A DNA stretch of 12,080 bases. Origin: Ruminococcus flavefaciens. GTDB taxonomy: Bacteria; Bacillota; Clostridia; Oscillospirales; Ruminococcaceae. The number at the start of each line of letters is the position of its first letter. The stretch's first letter is position 1. This document shows positions 1-6,506 of this stretch, piece after piece. A program made the translations under genes and the position numbers. The stretch spans positions 7,388-19,467 of the forward strand of contig DFJW01000058.1 of NCBI GenBank assembly GCA_002373775.1. The letters are read 5' to 3'. The notes below the pieces were generated by a model, which searched no databases, was not told where the DNA came from, and was given only the letters and a program-made list of their open reading frames with translations.

Positions 1-113
1 AAGGGTTCACAACCCTTTGGCGGATAGGTGAACGAGGGAAGGCAGAGCCTTCCCTAAAAAGCAAGCAAAACAGCGCAGCGCCTTTTGCGTCCCTTACGCA
101 TCAGTAACCCTCA
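1..113. repeat. Three-hairpin repeat, copy 1 (cut by window edge)
   Basis: The first of two copies of an intergenic element; the other is at 2112-2227. Hairpin 1 is AAGGGTT/AACCCTT with loop CAC (1-17). Hairpin 2 is AGGGAAGGC/GCCTTCCCT with loop AGA (35-55). Hairpin 3 is GCAAAA/TTTTGC with a 12-nt loop (65-88). Bases 1-88 align without gaps to 2115-2202. The stems differ between copies but stay paired, so the structure is conserved more than the sequence. A shared CGCATC-n-GT-n-ACC segment follows hairpin 3. The left edge is missing: copy 2 starts with CC before this point. There is no ORF. Whether it acts as RNA or as a mobile palindromic DNA unit is not known. Confidence 0.75.
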
Positions 114-130
114 GGCACGAAATCCCACCT

Positions 131-270
131 GTAGGGGCGGCGTTCCGCCGCCCGAGGTTATGAAAAGAGAGTAGTGCTTAGAGAGTAGAAAATAGAAAAA
201 ACGTTACATTTTTGCGCTAACGGTGGATGCAGATAACGCGAGTTTCCGGGCGGCGGAACGCCGCCCCTAC
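131..270. repeat. Inverted pair of GTAG-footed REP hairpins (REPIN/BIME-like)
   Basis: Bases 131-153 and 248-270 are perfect 23-nt reverse complements. Each is GTAG followed by an 8-bp G+C-only stem (GGGCGGCG/CGCCGCCC) with a 3-nt loop. The GTAG feet point outward and 94 bp lie between. A GTAG tetranucleotide at the foot of a short hairpin is the known hallmark of REP sequences mobilised by RAYT (REP-associated tyrosine transposase) proteins, and two inverted REPs form a REPIN. No RAYT gene is in the window, so it would have to act in trans. Confidence 0.8.
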
Positions 271-319
271 AAACTACTTTCTACTCTCTACATACTACTA
301 ACTACTCTCTACTCACTAT
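264..319 (-). repeat. GTAG heptad tandem tract
   Basis: On the + strand, 264-312 divides exactly into seven heptamers ending in CTAC, with leading triplets CCC, AAA, TTT, TCT, ATA, TAA and TCT. An eighth, degenerate unit (TCACTAT) ends at 319. On the minus strand this is seven GTAGNNN units, the last being the GTAG foot of the second REP hairpin. The first four bases of each unit are invariant and the other three vary freely. A weaker version of the same 7-nt phase is seen at 171-195 (GTAG at 171 and 185, ATAG at 192). The tract ends 12 bp before the hydF -35 box. Confidence 0.8.
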
Positions 320-331
320 TCGTACCTGCTA

Positions 332-360
332 TTGACACCCCTTTTCCACAGTGTTATAAT
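332..360 (+). promoter_or_regulatory. Sigma-A promoter of hydF
   Basis: A perfect -35 TTGACA (332-337), a 17-bp spacer and a perfect -10 TATAAT (355-360). Transcription should start near 367, giving a very short leader that begins almost at the ribosome binding site AAAGGAG (367-373). This also shows that an in-frame reading extension upstream to 223 is not part of the protein. Confidence 0.9.
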
Positions 361-384
361 CTATACAAAGGAGTGATTTTTACT

Positions 385-1575
385 ATGAGTCTTAACGATA
401 CCCCATCCGGCGAGAGATTGCATATCGGCTTCTTCGGTGTGAGAAATGCCGGAAAATCCAGCATCGTCAATGCCGTTACCGGTCAGGAACTCTCCGTAGT
501 CTCCGACGTGAAAGGCACCACTACTGATCCCGTCACAAAAGCTATGGAGCTCCTTCCCCTCGGTCCTGTGGTCATCATCGACACCCCCGGCTTCGATGAC
601 GAAGGTGAACTCGGCGAACTCCGCGTCCGCCGTACAAAACAGACACTCAACCGCACTGATGCCGCTGTCCTTGTTGTGGACGGTTCAGCCGGCATGTGCG
701 ATACCGACCGCCAGCTGATAAGTCTTTTCCGCGAAAAGGACATCCCGTATGTCATCGCTTTCAATAAATCTGACGTCTCGACCGTTTCCGAGATCCCCGA
801 AAACGGCATTGCAGTGAGTGCCGCAGACGGGACGAATATCTGCGAACTCAAAGAGCGCATAGCAGCTGCCGCTAAAAAGAATGAGAACGATAAACGCCTC
901 ATCGGTGACCTTATCTCACCGGGTGATCTTATTGTGCTCGTTACTCCCATAGACTCTGCTGCCCCAAAAGGCAGGCTTATCCTTCCGCAGCAGATGACTA
1001 TCCGCGATATCCTTGATTCCGACGCTATGGCTGTTGTGACCAAAGAGACTCAGCTTGCCGAAACTCTCGAAAAACTCGGCACTTCTCCGCGAATGGTGGT
1101 CACGGACAGTCAGGCATTTGCAGCAGTGAGCAGGATAGTTCCCGAAGAGATACCGCTGACTTCTTTTTCCATTCTCATGGCACGTTATAAAGGATTTCTC
1201 GAAGCAGCCGTGAAGGGTGCAGCCGCTATCAGTCAGCTTCAGGACGGGGACACTGTCCTCATCTCGGAAGGCTGCACGCATCACAGGCAATGCGGCGATA
1301 TAGGCAGCGTGAAGCTTCCGGCGCTTTTAAAAAAGACCACCGGAAAGGACATCAGCATCCGTCTGAGTTCCGGCAGGGATTTCCCCGAAGACCTTTCGCC
1401 TTACAGCCTTGTGATACACTGCGGCGGCTGCATGCTGGGTGAACGCGAGGTGACATACCGCATGAAGACGGCAGCAGACCAGAACGTACCGTTCACGAAT
1501 TACGGAACAGCGCTTGCGATGATGAACGGCATACTCAGGCGCAGTCTTAGTGTATTCCCGGATATTGACATCTGA
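385..1575 (+). CDS. hydF: [FeFe]-hydrogenase H-cluster maturation GTPase HydF
   Basis: HydF is the scaffold on which the two-iron subcluster of [FeFe] hydrogenase is built by HydE and HydG before transfer to the apo-enzyme in the cytoplasm. The 396-residue protein has an N-terminal GTPase domain: G1 GVRNAGKS (18-25), G3 DTPG (66-69) and G4 NKSD (127-130). The C-terminal cluster-binding signature is complete: C297-x-H299, then 45 residues, then H345-C346-x-x-C349, as in the family. The start ATG at 385 is set by AAAGGAG 12 nt upstream and by the promoter at 332-360; the frame stays open back to 223, but that part translates the REP and heptad repeats. hydE and hydG are not in the window. It implies a hydrogen-evolving fermentative anaerobe. 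Confidence 0.95.
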   Translation: MSLNDTPSGERLHIGFFGVRNAGKSSIVNAVTGQELSVVSDVKGTTTDPVTKAMELLPLGPVVIIDTPGFDDEGELGELRVRRTKQTLNRTDAAVLVVDGSAGMCDTDRQLISLFREKDIPYVIAFNKSDVSTVSEIPENGIAVSAADGTNICELKERIAAAAKKNENDKRLIGDLISPGDLIVLVTPIDSAAPKGRLILPQQMTIRDILDSDAMAVVTKETQLAETLEKLGTSPRMVVTDSQAFAAVSRIVPEEIPLTSFSILMARYKGFLEAAVKGAAAISQLQDGDTVLISEGCTHHRQCGDIGSVKLPALLKKTTGKDISIRLSSGRDFPEDLSPYSLVIHCGGCMLGEREVTYRMKTAADQNVPFTNYGTALAMMNGILRRSLSVFPDIDI

Positions 1576-1681
1576 CCGGTGCCAAAACAAATCTCCCGAA
1601 AAAGCATATAATAGCAATAGCTGAATAAATGAAAATTCAGCGGCAATAATAGAATCAACAGACCGGTACATCAAACCGGTC
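1574..1681 (+). promoter_or_regulatory. mazF leader: weak -10 and two dyads
   Basis: The hydF-mazF gap holds a good -10 TATAAT (1607-1612) without a convincing -35 at the right distance. Two hairpins follow: GCTGAAT/ATTCAGC (1620-1626/1635-1641) and GACCGGT/ACCGGTC with a 7-nt loop (1661-1667/1675-1681). GACCGGT also occurs at 1574-1580, overlapping the hydF stop codon, so the -10 lies between copies. Neither hairpin is followed by a T-run, so they are not intrinsic terminators. They could be operator or RNA-structure elements controlling mazF. Confidence 0.4.
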
Positions 1682-1715
1682 CGCGATCATAATAAATAAA
1701 CGGGAGATAATAGTT

Positions 1716-2063
1716 ATGCCGGTAAAAAGAGGAGAGATATATTACGCAGATCTGAGTCCGGTAGTTGGCTCGGAGCAAGGCGGAGTGAGGCCAGTACTTA
1801 TTGTGCAGAATGATGTAGGGAACCGACACAGTCCGACGGTGATAGCGGCAGCGATCACGAGTCAGCGGGACAAATCGAGACTGCCGACGCATATTGAAGT
1901 ACAGGCGGAGACATGCGGACTTGCGAAGGACAGTATCGTGTTGCTGGAGCAGATACGGACGATAGACAAGAAGAGGCTGAAGGATAAAATGGGAGAGCTT
2001 GATCTGGATCAGATGCAGAAAGTGGATACAGCGTTGTCGGTGAGTTTCGGGTTAAGCATATAA
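1716..2063 (+). CDS. mazF: MazF/PemK-family mRNA interferase (type II toxin)
   Basis: A 115-residue single-domain protein very like Bacillus subtilis MazF (NdoA/EndoA). Shared stretches include KRGEIYYADLSPVVGSEQGG near the N-terminus and ILLEQIRTIDK-like sequence (here VLLEQIRTIDKKRL) after the middle. The catalytic pair known for the Bacillus enzyme is present: Arg25 in GGVRPV and Thr48 in AAIT. The family cleaves single-stranded RNA at short motifs (UACAU for B. subtilis); the target here cannot be read from sequence. GGGAG (1702-1706) precedes the ATG by 9 nt. The usual partner, a small antitoxin gene directly upstream, is absent: the 140 bp before it contain only hairpins. It is therefore an orphan toxin gene, or its antitoxin is elsewhere. 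Confidence 0.92.
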   Translation: MPVKRGEIYYADLSPVVGSEQGGVRPVLIVQNDVGNRHSPTVIAAAITSQRDKSRLPTHIEVQAETCGLAKDSIVLLEQIRTIDKKRLKDKMGELDLDQMQKVDTALSVSFGLSI

Positions 2064-2111
2064 AATAAAAAGGAAAAAATAAAGGACGGCGAAGCCGCAA
2101 ATAAAGGGATT

Positions 2112-2227
2112 CCAAAGGGTTTGCAACCCTTTGGCGGGAAGGTGTGCGAGGAAGGGCAGAGCCCTTCCTAAGAAGTAGTCAGGCGAGCGAAGCAATGCCT
2201 GACGGCTGTTTCGCATCCGTGACCTCG
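2112..2227. repeat. Three-hairpin repeat, copy 2
   Basis: The complete copy of the element at 1-113. Hairpin 1 is CCAAAGGGTT/AACCCTTTGG with loop TGC (2112-2134). Hairpin 2 is AGGAAGGGC/GCCCTTCCT with loop AGA (2149-2169). Hairpin 3 is TCAGGC/GCCTGA with a 12-nt loop (2179-2202). The linkers of 14 and 9 nt equal those of copy 1. Two base pairs in hairpin 2 and four in hairpin 3 are changed on both sides relative to copy 1. It lies between mazF and the terminator at 2316. Confidence 0.78.
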
Positions 2228-2315
2228 GCGCAGACCGACGCAATAATAAACAGAAAGGGCGGATATATGTGCGCTGCTCTTAGCGGAACAAATGAGAAAC
2301 CGAACTGAATAGGAT

Positions 2316-2345
2316 AAACCCGATACAAAATGTATCGGGTTTTGT
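2316..2345 (+). terminator. Rho-independent terminator
   Basis: A 12-bp perfect stem AAACCCGATACA/TGTATCGGGTTT (2316-2327/2331-2342) with an AAA loop, followed by TGTTTTAT. It ends transcription coming from mazF or the repeat copy 2 before the lipoprotein gene. Confidence 0.88.
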
Positions 2346-2375
2346 TTTATATTCAAATATATTAAATAAATATTC

Positions 2376-2430
2376 CATTCAACATTCTACTCATTCAAAG
2401 CGTTTTATATATAGAATCTTTGAATGGAGG
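2376..2430 (+). promoter_or_regulatory. Putative ECF-type promoter and dyad before the lipoprotein gene
   Basis: CATTCAA occurs at 2376 and again at 2392, 16 bp apart. The second belongs to a perfect 9-bp inverted repeat CATTCAAAG/CTTTGAATG (2392-2400/2418-2426) whose right arm runs into the GGAGG ribosome binding site (2426-2430). TTCAAC (2378-2383), 17 bp, then CGTT (2401-2404) resembles the AAC...CGT layout of ECF sigma promoters; no good sigma-A pair is seen. The ECF reading is an inference, prompted by the ECF gene downstream. Confidence 0.4.
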
Positions 2431-2437
2431 TATCCAA

Positions 2438-3640
2438 ATGAAGAAAGCAATACTGATTATGCTCACTTTAGTTGCTTGTGTTTCCATGACTGCTTGTGCA
2501 GATACACCGTCTCAAGTTAAGGATGATATGAGATCATACCGTGATGACAGCAGAAATGAAAGTGACGAAACTGACTTTACATATATTCCAATATCTGAGC
2601 TTTCAGAAAACGTCGAAGCTGCACTGAACGGCTCATATTCACAATTCTCAATATCTGACAATATCAAGTTTGTTCAGCCTGACGAGTTACACATAATGTC
2701 GTTTGAGAAAATCACTAATGCAATAGATAATTATGAAAAAGCAATGGCTTTATTCTTTTCGGCAGAGGAACTGTCACCTCAAAACGTAGTGACTCAATTT
2801 GATGAGAACAATAAATATTATATGATACACAATGAACCTAATAAGATGTATTGCTGTGTTGAGAAAAGAGGATTTATAACTGCCCTTCGTCCTGATACTT
2901 TTGATATTTCATTTAGTTACAATGAGCCTAACATTAAGATATATCACGCTGACCGCAATGACGACCTCAGCGATGAATATGAACTCGAAGACGGAAAGCA
3001 CTCTGTTGCTGAAGCTGTTGATTATGTCAATAACTGGTTTGAAGCAAACTACGGTCAATTCTCCCCTGATTTTGACTACAAAGTTGAAACAGTTATTGTC
3101 CGTAAACATGAGGAAGGCTACCTATATCAGATATTAGTTCATGCATTATATAAGGGAGTTCCTCTTGACAGCTATACAAGAGCAGCTGAAAAACCTGACG
3201 GAACTAATGTGCCTAAAATGACCAGTTGGGATTATGGCGTTAGTATACAAATGGTCAGGTCAGATGAAATAAGCTCATTTACTAACGGAGGAGGAATAAT
3301 AAAGCCAGTTGAGGTCGAAGCCGTTGATAAATGTATATCTCTTGACAGTGCATTGCGCTTCTGTGAAGATAAGTTCAGCAATTTCAAGGATATAACTATT
3401 TCCGACATTGATATAATGTACACTCTTATCCCTGTTTATGAGCCTGTTCCTGATGAGCCTGACAAGCAGGAAGTCGTCCGCTATGATTCGCGTCCTGTCT
3501 GGGAGTTTGTCATCGACGTTGACCCGACAGAATTTATTAAAGACGGCGAGGTCAATACAAGAGGAGATGTCAGAAAATACATCTATATTGATATGATAAC
3601 CGGAGAACTGAAATACGATTTCGAGGTTCGGAGATACTGA
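2438..3640 (+). CDS. Predicted lipoprotein of an ABC/ECF gene cluster
   Basis: A 400-residue protein with a lipoprotein signal peptide: two lysines, a hydrophobic stretch (4-19) and a lipobox-like M-T-A-C with the lipidated cysteine at residue 20. It should be anchored on the outer face of the membrane. The mature part is acidic and hydrophilic. Its C-terminus (WEFVIDVDP ... YIYIDMITGELKYDF) recalls the strand pattern of PepSY-type domains, but I do not recognise a family with confidence. The start is ATG 2438 with GGAGG 7 nt upstream; an in-frame TTG at 2420 lacks a site and would spoil the signal peptide. The stop is one base before the next gene, so it is co-transcribed with the permeases. 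It may be a sensor or substrate-binding accessory of the exporter. Confidence 0.75.
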   Translation: MKKAILIMLTLVACVSMTACADTPSQVKDDMRSYRDDSRNESDETDFTYIPISELSENVEAALNGSYSQFSISDNIKFVQPDELHIMSFEKITNAIDNYEKAMALFFSAEELSPQNVVTQFDENNKYYMIHNEPNKMYCCVEKRGFITALRPDTFDISFSYNEPNIKIYHADRNDDLSDEYELEDGKHSVAEAVDYVNNWFEANYGQFSPDFDYKVETVIVRKHEEGYLYQILVHALYKGVPLDSYTRAAEKPDGTNVPKMTSWDYGVSIQMVRSDEISSFTNGGGIIKPVEVEAVDKCISLDSALRFCEDKFSNFKDITISDIDIMYTLIPVYEPVPDEPDKQEVVRYDSRPVWEFVIDVDPTEFIKDGEVNTRGDVRKYIYIDMITGELKYDFEVRRY

Positions 3641-3641
3641 T

Positions 3642-4436
3642 ATGAAGAAATTATTGAGAGTTACAATTATTGACCTGAGAAAAACGCTTGTTAGCTGTGG
3701 AACAGTCGTATGCATAGCTGCCGTATTTCTGCTCTGCTTTGCCTCAACGATATATACCGACGGTTTTACCGGAAAGGAATATACTGTTCTCGAAGTGATA
3801 GCCGACCGGCGCAAGCTCCCACAAATTGGGCTTTCCCCTCTGGATATTGTCAGAAGCTCGGTAAATCCTTACCTTACGCTCTTTTTGCCTGTGCTTTCTT
3901 CAATTCCTTTCGTAACGCTGTTCTGTGCGGAAAGGCTCAGCGGAAATATCAGATTCATCATAACAAGGACAGGTAAGCTGACATATGCCCTTTCAAAGTT
4001 TTTCTCAGCCGTTATAAGCGGAGCCTTGACCGTAACTATCGGTTTTATTATGTACAGCCTTGTGATATTTGTAGTTTTCGGACGTGACGGAGCTCTCTCC
4101 GACCTTATCAGGATATACACAGGAACAGCGATTTATGGGGCAGTCTCTGTCCTTCCCGCGTTTCTGCTTTCATCGTTCATCAGGAACAAGTATATGATAT
4201 GCTGTTTCCCGTTCATTTTTATGCACTTCTATTATACTGTTCTTGCAAAGCTTCAGGATCACTACATCGACAATTGGAAAGTGATTTTAAAGATAAATAT
4301 GCTGTACACGAGCAATATCAAGGACATTTTCTTTACACACGACAAAAGCACTGTTATGTTATATACCGTGCTGACAGTCGCTGTATTTGCAGTATATACC
4401 TTAATAATGAACAGGAGGCTTGACAATGGGCAATAG
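3642..4436 (+). CDS. ABC-2-type transporter permease (first)
   Basis: A 264-residue integral membrane protein with about six predicted helices (roughly 17-37, 77-96, 121-146, 160-180, 184-202, 237-257). A short cytoplasmic N-terminus precedes helix 1, and a large loop follows it, as in ABC-2/LanE-LanG-type permeases. It has no signature sequence beyond topology, so the call rests on shape and on the adjacent second permease and ATPase. GGAGA (3630-3634) lies 7 nt before the ATG; the gene begins one base after the lipoprotein stop and overlaps the next gene by 11 bp, implying translational coupling. It probably forms the membrane channel with the second permease. Substrate unknown. Confidence 0.78.
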   Translation: MKKLLRVTIIDLRKTLVSCGTVVCIAAVFLLCFASTIYTDGFTGKEYTVLEVIADRRKLPQIGLSPLDIVRSSVNPYLTLFLPVLSSIPFVTLFCAERLSGNIRFIITRTGKLTYALSKFFSAVISGALTVTIGFIMYSLVIFVVFGRDGALSDLIRIYTGTAIYGAVSVLPAFLLSSFIRNKYMICCFPFIFMHFYYTVLAKLQDHYIDNWKVILKINMLYTSNIKDIFFTHDKSTVMLYTVLTVAVFAVYTLIMNRRLDNGQ

Positions 4437-5298
4437 ATTCTCTGTTTCAAGGATATTCCGCATAATGTCGATCAATCTGTATAAATGGATAGTAAATTCA
4501 AGAATGGTAGTTGCGGCAGCAATGATAGTTTTTGTATGGAGCTTTGCCATTGACCCGCTGATAAATATCAGCAAGGAAATGAACAGTCCGCTGAATTTCA
4601 TAGAGCCGTTTATTGCCGTGTTCAATTCAAGGACGCTCTGTCTTGTTACTCCTGCGGTGTATGTTTTCCTTATATCGGATTATCCTCACCTCGACAGGAA
4701 CAGCCTTTTTATTCTTCACCGCGTCCATAAAAGAGAATGGCTGCTGGGACAATTACTGTTTTTTATTGCATCATCGTTCATATTTATGAGCGTTATATTT
4801 ATATTTTCTGTTATTCCGAATGCAATAAACACATTTGCTGCAAACGGCTGGAGTCTTGTTGTAACGCGCTACGGTGTTTATAATCCCGATAAAGCCCAGT
4901 CATTCGCTGCAAATCTCATAACTAATGAGCTTTACAATCAGATAGCACCGTATCAGGCAGCAGCTCTCTCGTTTTTACTGAACTGGCTGTATATGATCCT
5001 GCTTTCAACGATACTGCTTATGTTTCATGTACTGAATCTTCGGAAGATAGGCGTTCCCGTGCTGATAAGCATAATTGCGATAGGCAGTGCGCTCGGCGTT
5101 TTCAGGTCAAAGGGAATGTGGTATTTCCCGATGGCTCATACTATGATTAGTCTGCATTTCACGCAATATCTGAAAGAGCCGATAATGAAGATCGAGTATT
5201 CCATTATGTACTTCGCAGGTATGATACTGCTGATACTTATTTTCTGCCTTATCATGATAGGCAGGACTGATTTTCTGAATATTGACGATAACGAATAG
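4426..5298 (+). CDS. ABC-2-type transporter permease (second)
   Basis: A 290-residue membrane protein with about six helices (roughly 27-46, 67-84, 108-131, 178-202, 207-225, 258-278) and a large loop between helices 3 and 4. The start ATG 4426 is preceded by AGGAGG with 7 nt spacing; a TTG at 4420 is too close to that site. The ATG overlaps the end of the first permease. Two different half-size permeases with one ATPase match the three-gene LanFEG or Bcr-type export arrangement, used for self-protection against peptides or bacitracin-like drugs. That role is by analogy only. Confidence 0.78.
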   Translation: MGNRFSVSRIFRIMSINLYKWIVNSRMVVAAAMIVFVWSFAIDPLINISKEMNSPLNFIEPFIAVFNSRTLCLVTPAVYVFLISDYPHLDRNSLFILHRVHKREWLLGQLLFFIASSFIFMSVIFIFSVIPNAINTFAANGWSLVVTRYGVYNPDKAQSFAANLITNELYNQIAPYQAAALSFLLNWLYMILLSTILLMFHVLNLRKIGVPVLISIIAIGSALGVFRSKGMWYFPMAHTMISLHFTQYLKEPIMKIEYSIMYFAGMILLILIFCLIMIGRTDFLNIDDNE

Positions 5299-5307
5299 AG
5301 GGTTATT

Positions 5308-5949
5308 ATGGCGATAATTGAAATAAAAGAACTTGACCTTTCGATAAAGAAAACGGAAATACTGAAAAAAGTCAGCGTTTCCTTTGAGCAAGGCAAGATA
5401 CATGGACTTATAGGCAGAAACGGCAGCGGCAAAACTATGCTGATGAAGTGCATCTGCGGATTTATCAGACCTACAAGCGGCACTATCTGTGTTAACGGCA
5501 GAGAAGTCGGCAAGGATTGCGACTTCCCTGAAAACATTGGTATTATTATTGAAACTCCTGGTTTTATTCCGTATTATTCCGGTTTTAAGAATCTGAAACT
5601 CATCGCAGACCTTAATAAGAAAGCGGATACGGAGCAGATAAAGCGAGCAATGTCACAGGTCGGACTTGACCCGACGCTCAAGCGCCATGTAGTAAAGTAC
5701 TCACTTGGAATGCGTCAGCGCCTCGGACTTGCACAGGCTATTATGGAGAACCCTGATATACTTATACTTGACGAGCCGATGAACGGTCTCGACAAGGAGG
5801 GCGTTGAGGATATGAGGAAGTATCTGCTTGACTTCAAGACTCAGGGCAAAACTATACTTATCGCATCACATTCATCTGAGGATATTGAAGTGCTGTGCGA
5901 TACCGTTCACGAAATGGATAAAGGCGTGATGACTGCGATAAGGGAATAA
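5308..5949 (+). CDS. ABC transporter ATP-binding protein with E-loop (BcrA/LanF-like)
   Basis: A complete 213-residue nucleotide-binding domain: Walker A GRNGSGKT (36-43), signature YSLGMRQR (131-138), Walker B ILILDEP (151-157), D-loop NGLD (159-162) and switch His188 in ASHS. The Q-loop glutamine is replaced by Glu82 in IIIETPGF. A glutamate here (E-loop) is described for lantibiotic-immunity ATPases (LanF) and occurs in their BcrA-like relatives, so this supports an export or self-protection role. The protein powers the two permeases just upstream. GAGGG (5298-5302) precedes the ATG by 5 nt, and the gene starts 9 bp after the second permease. Its stop codon is directly followed by a promoter for the sigma gene. 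Confidence 0.92.
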   Translation: MAIIEIKELDLSIKKTEILKKVSVSFEQGKIHGLIGRNGSGKTMLMKCICGFIRPTSGTICVNGREVGKDCDFPENIGIIIETPGFIPYYSGFKNLKLIADLNKKADTEQIKRAMSQVGLDPTLKRHVVKYSLGMRQRLGLAQAIMENPDILILDEPMNGLDKEGVEDMRKYLLDFKTQGKTILIASHSSEDIEVLCDTVHEMDKGVMTAIRE

Positions 5950-5951
5950 TG

Positions 5952-5980
5952 TTGACCGCTATTCTCATCAATGTTATAAT
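5952..5980 (+). promoter_or_regulatory. Extended -10 sigma-A promoter of the sigma-factor gene
   Basis: TTGACC (5952-5957), a 17-bp spacer and TATAAT (5975-5980) with the extended TGn motif (TGT, 5972-5974). The -35 starts two bases after the ATPase stop codon. The predicted transcript starts near 5987, which excludes the in-frame ATG at 5949 as the start of the sigma factor. Confidence 0.8.
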
Positions 5981-6011
5981 AATAGAAAAAGTGCAAACGA
6001 AAGGTGCTATA

Positions 6012-6506
6012 ATGGCAATAAAACAAAGCGATAAGGAGCATTTCCGTGAAATATATGAACGTCACGTCGATGATATTTACCGATTATGCTTCTCATATAT
6101 GAAAAATCCTCATGACAGCGAGGACGCAGTATCGGCAGTATTCTGCAAACTGATAAAGAAGTCTCCTGTTTTTGAAACTCAGGAACAGGAAAAGGCGTGG
6201 CTCGTTGTCACGGCTTGCAACGAGTGCAAATCTATGCTTCGGGCTCTCCGCCGACACCCTAGAGTTGATATTTCTGAACTTCCTGAGCAGAGAGCTTCTG
6301 AAGAGTCGGAACATAATGAAATAATCGACGCAATTATTTCTCTTCCCGAGAAGTATTCCTCAGTATTGTATCTGCATTTTTATCTTGGATACTCATTGAA
6401 AGAGATTGCAAAAATGACAAAGCAGAATGAATCAACAGTCCGTTCTCAGCTGTTTTATGGAAAAAGAAAGCTGGCAAGTCTGATAGGAGGTAATGATGAT
6501 GAATGA
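6012..6506 (+). CDS. ECF-type RNA polymerase sigma factor
   Basis: A 164-residue sigma-70-family protein with only regions 2 and 4. Region 2 (about 10-77) has YERHVDDIYRLCFSYM and a DSEDAVSAVF segment for core binding and -10 recognition. Region 4 (about 105-156) has LPEKYSSVLYLHFYLGYS, then a helix-turn-helix LKEIAKMTKQNESTVRSQL for the -35. The start ATG 6012 follows AAAGGTG by 5 nt and lies inside the transcript from the 5952-5980 promoter. The stop overlaps the next gene, so sigma and putative anti-sigma are co-translated. The ABC genes upstream on the same strand are the obvious candidate regulon. Confidence 0.9.
   Translation: MAIKQSDKEHFREIYERHVDDIYRLCFSYMKNPHDSEDAVSAVFCKLIKKSPVFETQEQEKAWLVVTACNECKSMLRALRRHPRVDISELPEQRASEESEHNEIIDAIISLPEKYSSVLYLHFYLGYSLKEIAKMTKQNESTVRSQLFYGKRKLASLIGGNDDE

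Noticed and set aside
223..384. N-terminal extension of hydF by 54 codons
   Set aside because: It translates the REP hairpin and GTAG heptads, lies upstream of the promoter at 332-360, and lacks a ribosome binding site.
483..1674. Long minus-strand ORFs opposite hydF
   Set aside because: They are shadows of a clearly recognised gene, with Ser/Arg-rich composition and no family features.
1620..1681. Terminator after hydF
   Set aside because: Both hairpins lack a following T-run.
2267..2308. 13-codon ORF (MCAALSGTNEKPN) before the terminator at 2316
   Set aside because: It is too short to support; the purine-rich stretch upstream is a weak ribosome binding site.
3275..3814. 179-aa minus-strand ORF across the lipoprotein/permease junction
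   Set aside because: It is antisense to two coupled genes with good ribosome binding sites and has no recognisable features.
5949..6011. Upstream ATG for the sigma factor
   Set aside because: It precedes the predicted transcript start near 5987 and has no ribosome binding site; region 2 begins just after ATG 6012.
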